Source: Ophioderma brevispina
Taxonomy: Eukaryota; Echinodermata; Ophiuroidea; Amphilepidida; Ophiodermatidae
NCBI GenBank assembly: GCA_023653785.1
Contig: JAMKCH010041312.1
Coordinates: 1-64,000 of the forward strand
Direction of reading: 5' to 3'
Length of the DNA: 64,000 bases
Shown here: positions 59,803-64,000 of the stretch, one piece after another
How the letters are laid out: each line of letters starts with the position of its first letter
How positions within the stretch are numbered: the stretch's first letter is position 1
The notes under the pieces: model-generated
What the model saw: only the letters and a program-made list of their open reading frames with translations
What the model was told of the DNA's origin: nothing
Databases searched by the model: none
Translations under genes and position numbers: made by a program

Positions 59803-62108
59803 CTCCACAGCACCCCTACAAGACCGCACCCCTACGCAACAACCCCCCCCATCCTCACACCCACTCCCCAACACCCGCAACACCACAACACCCCTCGCCC
59901 AACACCTGCAACACCCCCCCCCTCCCCCACACCCACCATCACACATACACGCGCGCACACAAACAAACACAACACCCCACAACACCCGCCCCCCCTCCCC
60001 AACACCCCCATACCCCACCCCCGTCCCCAACACCCCGCAACATACCCCACCCCTCCCCAACACCCCGCACACCCGCAATCCCCCAACCCACCCCCTTCCC
60101 CCAACACCCCGCATAACCCCACTCCCCTCGCTCCCACACCCCCGCAATACCCCACCCTCACTCCACCCTCCCAGCCCGATTGCAGGCCGCCCCACCCCAC
60201 CCACACCCGCATACCCCCACCGCCGCTCCCCACCACCCCTCATACCCCCACACAAGCGCCACCCCCCCCCCTGATCCCCACACCACCCCGCAATCCCAGC
60301 CCCCCCCCTCCCCACCCAATCTCAATACCGCCACCCCCCTTCCCCCCTCCCCCCCTCCTTGGTGCCGCAGCCCAACCTCCCGCCACCCCCCACCCCCTCG
60401 CCCTAAACCGTACCCCTCCCCCATCCCCCCCCCCAGCTGCGCCTCCCCCCCAGCCCCTCACTTCCCCCCACCACCCCCGCCTCCTCTCCCCCCCCCACTC
60501 CCCCAGCCCCCAAACCTCCTCCCCCCGCCCCCTCCAGGGGCCGCCCCATCGCCCCCCCCTCGGGGCCATCCTCTCCCCGCCTGCCCTCCCCACCCCCCTT
60601 CCCCCCGCCACCCCCCCCCCCCGCCCCTCCCCCCCCCGCGCTTCGTAGGGGCCTGGCCCTTGCAGTTCCCCCCCCCCCTCTTCCCCGCCCCCACCCCCCC
60701 TAGCCGGCGGTACGCCCCCCCCCCCTCACCTCCCCCCATATTGTCCCGTGCATAGTGACGTACCCCTCCGCCCCCCCTCTCCCACCCCAAGCCCCTCCCC
60801 CCCCTCTTCACCCTCCCACCCCTCGGCCCCCCCCCATCCCCCCCCCTAAGGGGGCCGCCCCAACACTCCCTCCCTTCCACCCCACCCCCCCCCCCCTCCC
60901 CCCCCCGCTTCACCCCCCGCCCACCCCAGGTTCCCCCACTTGGTCGACCCAGACCCCCCGTCGACCGCCCCCCCCTCGCCGTCCCGCCCCCGTCTCCCCC
61001 CCCAGACTCCGCGCCCCGCACCCCCACCCCTCTCCCCCCCCCCACACCATCAATCCCCCACCCCCGCTGCCCCCTCCCCCTTCGCGCTCACTCCCCAACC
61101 CCTCCCCAACACCCCGCAATACCCCACCACCCCCTCCCCAACACCCTGCAATACCCCAACACCCTCCCCAACCCCGACAATACCCCCCAACCCCTCCACA
61201 CCCCACCCCAACACCCCGCAATACCCCAACCCCTCCCCACACCCCCCGCAATACCCCAACCCCCCCCCAACACCACCCGCAATACCCCAACCCCGCTCCC
61301 CAACACACCCAATAATATACCCCAACCCCCTCCCCAACAAAACCCGCAACACCCCACGCACTCCCCAACGACCCCCCAACAACACCCCACCCCCTCCCCA
61401 ACACCCCGCAACACCGCCCCCCCCCTCCCCAACACCCCTCAATAAGCCCCACCCCTCCCCCAACACCGCCTCACCCACCCTCAAAACCCCAACCCCCTCC
61501 CCAACCCCAGCAAAACCCCAACCCCCCTCCCAACACCCCGCAAAACCCCAACCCCCTCCCCACACCCCCTCAAACCCCAACCCGCACTCCCCCCAACCCC
61601 CTCCCCAACCCCCCCCCAACACCCCACCCCCTCCAACACCCCTCAACAAAACACCTAACACCCCACCCCTCCCCCCCAACACCCCACAAAGAACCACCAC
61701 ACCCCCTCCCCAACACCGCCGCACCACCCAAATACGCCCTCCCAACACCCCGCAAACCCCTCACCAACACCCCTCAATACCCCAACCCCCCCTCCCAACA
61801 CCCTGCAACATCGCCACCCCCTCTCCCCACACCGGGGGCCCTCAACTTGTCCCCACCTCCCACACCCCACCCCCTCCCCAACACCCTTCACCCTACCCCC
61901 TTCCTTACAACCCACAAACCCCAGCGCCCCCTCCCTAACACCCCACCTCACTCCCCAACACCCCGCAATACCCGTCAGCTCCTTCCTCCCCAACACCCCA
62001 CACCTACCCCCACCCCCTCCCCGACAACCCGCAACACCCCATCCCCTCCCCAACACCCCATCCCCTCCCCACACCCCACCCGTCCCACACCCCACCTGCT
62101 CCCTTTAA
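59803..62108. repeat. C-rich minisatellite array 2 (~2.3 kb)
   Basis: Cleaner 29-base units (cccctccccaacaccccgca plus atacccca) at 59830-60150 and 61080-62090. The centre, 60300-61060, is dominated by long C runs with rare other bases, where consensus length is unlikely to be reliable. The 355-residue frame at 59581-60648 starts in the flank and crosses the array; it is not considered a gene. Confidence 0.95.
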
Positions 62109-64000
62109 CACAAAAATAGTGCCAATAAGCTATGGCTGTTTCAGCTATACAGCAATACGCAATATTTAATTAGATCAAGTTTAATGAAAAATCCCCGTTA
62201 ATGGCCCACCTCACTTGGGCCCTTATTATAATTCACACAAAGATGAATGGCAGACTAGCTTTCATGTAGTAAGAAATTTTGCATATCCAATTACCATTTT
62301 CCACAGCAACACAGCAATTATGCATTTTTAATTAGCTCATTTCCATACCTAACCCGCATATATCACTTACTTTCAAATGGCAAAAAAGATGCGCACCATA
62401 ACAGGCTTTCATGCATTGGAAGGGATTTTGTGTAATCCGATGTATCCATTTAAAAAATATACAATTATGCGAATTTTATGCATATTAATTAGCTCCTTTT
62501 GCATACCTAATTAACCCAAATCCGCCCCACAATTAAGGAGTCGAGAATACTCTTCAACCCGCTTCCTTACACCAATTCATCATTATATGCCTTACGACTC
62601 AAGAATAACGTGTACCACAAGCTTTTTTTTCCTTAAATTATGCAAATTAGACACCTAATTAGCATAATTTATGCCCAAAAAGCACGGTTGACCCAATTAG
62701 AGTCAACCCGAAGATTGCACGTCCATAGTATTCTTTCATGCATCGAAGGAATTTTGCCTATCCGTGTACTGTTTCAGAGATACAGTAATTACGCATATTT
62801 AATAGCTCATTTGCATACCTAAGCATCCCGCAAGTATCACACACGTTCAAATTGCAAAAAAGATGCGCACCATGATAGGCCTTCATACAGTGAAGGAATT
62901 TTCCGTAATCTGATGTAGCCGTTTCAAAAATTATGCAAATTTAACGATTGACGCGCTGATTTTTTGCAATATTAATTAGCTCATATTGCATATTTAATTT
63001 TCCCCGAAAGTACGCCCGGAAATCTAATCAGTTCGAGGACTCTCCATCCCCTCCTTTTCCTTTTCCACCATGTACATCATATACGCCTTACGGACCCAAA
63101 ACTTGTACACAAGCCTTGCTGGAAAATTTTCGTTAATTATGTCAATTAGATACTTAATTACATAGGTTTACGCCCAAATCGTAATCAGATTGAAGAACCA
63201 TGGACCCGCTTCTTTTCCACCAATTTACATCATGATACGCCTTACGGAACTCCGATAATCGATACACAAGCCCGTGAACACGGAAGTCAGGCACACAATC
63301 AGCCTGACAGACTACAGACGACAGACAGACAACTTCAGACATACAGACAGACAGACAGACATACAGACAGACAGACAGACACACAGACAGACAGACAGCC
63401 ACAGACGACAGACGACAGCAGACAGACCGACAGAGCAGAAGACGGAACGGACAGACCTACAGACAGACTGATAGAAAAGTGATTACTAATTCTCGGCCGC
63501 ACAAGTTCACACGTCGAGACAATTTAGGCATATTTAATTGGCCTCATTTTACATACCCGAAGCCGCATATCCTTTCAAATGGCAAACAATGCGCACCATA
63601 TAGGCTCTCATGCGTGAAGATTTTGTGGATCGTGTATGTTTCAAAATTATAGGCATTACGCTGATTTTGCATACTTAAGTTAGCTCATTTGCATACTTAA
63701 TTTGCCGAAATAGTGTCCAAAATCTAATCAGTCGAGACTCTTCAGCCCGCTTCCGTCCAATCCCAAGTTACAATCATTAATCGCCTTACGGAACTATGAA
63801 AACTGTACACAAGCCCTTTTTTTCTTAAATTATGCAAATTTAGACACTTTTAGGATATTTTACCCAAAATGCCACTTTGACCCAATTAATGATTCCGACA
63901 AAATGCATGACATAGACTTCTTTTCAGGATTTTGCCTATCCGATGTCTTTTTCATAGATACAAGTAACTTATGCAATATTTAAGACATGAAGCTTCATTT
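62109..64000. repeat. AT-rich higher-order satellite, ~480-bp period
   Basis: Two related monomers alternate: A (gcatatccgatgtaccgttt, ... agctcatttgcatacctaa) near 62267, 62750 and 63926, and B (gtaatccgatgta ... aaaattatgcaaattt ... ttacgccttacggaact) near 62420, 62897 and 63615. A-to-A and B-to-B spacing at the left is about 480. It is the same family as the flanks of the C-rich arrays and continues past the window end. Confidence 0.8.
63300..63475. repeat. (GACA)n microsatellite inside the satellite
   Basis: cagacagacagacagacata-type repeats. They interrupt one B monomer and account for its greater length. The minus-strand Cys/Leu/Ser/Val frame through it is spurious. Confidence 0.9.

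Noticed and set aside
59581..60648. 355-residue plus-strand open frame
   Set aside because: It starts in satellite flank and runs through the C-rich array; the Pro/Thr/His composition simply reflects C/A-rich DNA lacking stop codons.
63154..63402. Cys/Leu/Ser/Val repeat protein on the minus strand
   Set aside because: Translation of the (GACA)n microsatellite.

Overview
This is eukaryotic, intron-rich, repeat-dense genomic DNA with no sign of a prokaryotic or viral replicon. The protein-coding content (a VPS8-like endosomal gene, a lipin gene and an intronless class A GPCR) is animal. The mobile-element mix (a DIRS-type tyrosine-recombinase retrotransposon, a CR1/L2-type LINE, TTAA-bounded and other foldback MITEs, a Crypton/DUF3504-type gene, tRNA-derived short repeats, ~145-bp tandem repeats carrying gacctttgaccc) fits a marine invertebrate. 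An echinoderm, hemichordate or cephalochordate is my best guess, but the species cannot be fixed from sequence alone.

Layout. 1-0.97 kb (minus): fragment of a DUF3504/Crypton-like gene split by a foldback element. 1.4-6.2 kb (minus): three exons of a VPS8-like CORVET subunit, joined by matching splice phases. 6.2-9.1 kb (minus): decayed LINE with recognisable endonuclease and reverse transcriptase motifs. 9.1-19.8 kb: intergenic DNA holding several foldback elements. 19.8-21.45 kb (plus): an intact 548-residue intronless rhodopsin-family GPCR with a very large third intracellular loop. 21.8-22.5 kb: long inverted repeat. 22.75-25.37 kb: satellite of ~48-bp units ending in an A-T-C homopolymer block. 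25.4-31 kb: AT-rich DNA with no recognised gene. 31-33.6 kb: tandem repeat families. 33.8-40.9 kb: DIRS-like retrotransposon (minus) with inverted terminal repeats. 41.2-50.3 kb, perhaps to 55.5 kb (minus): lipin gene (phosphatidate phosphatase) in at least seven exons, including the catalytic DIDGT exon; its introns are packed with nested transposons. 56.4-62.1 kb: two kilobase-scale C-rich minisatellite arrays, each embedded in the same flanking unit. 62.1-64 kb: AT-rich higher-order satellite made of that flanking unit.

Assembly quality matters for interpretation. Several exons that clearly belong to conserved genes carry one- or two-base deletions (VPS8 exon at 2881-3086, lipin exons at 41196-41367 and 49526-49632), and the 48-bp satellite shows scattered single-base losses, whereas the GPCR and most other exons are clean. 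Incompletely polished long-read consensus is the simplest explanation, so frameshifts here should not be read as pseudogenisation without reads or transcripts.

I found no multi-gene novel system. The most interesting objects are the composite C-rich minisatellite/AT-rich satellite at the right end, the GPCR with its repeat-expanded loop, a 946-bp transposon whose end lies exactly seven bases inside a lipin intron, and several previously unnamed (to me) non-autonomous transposon families.
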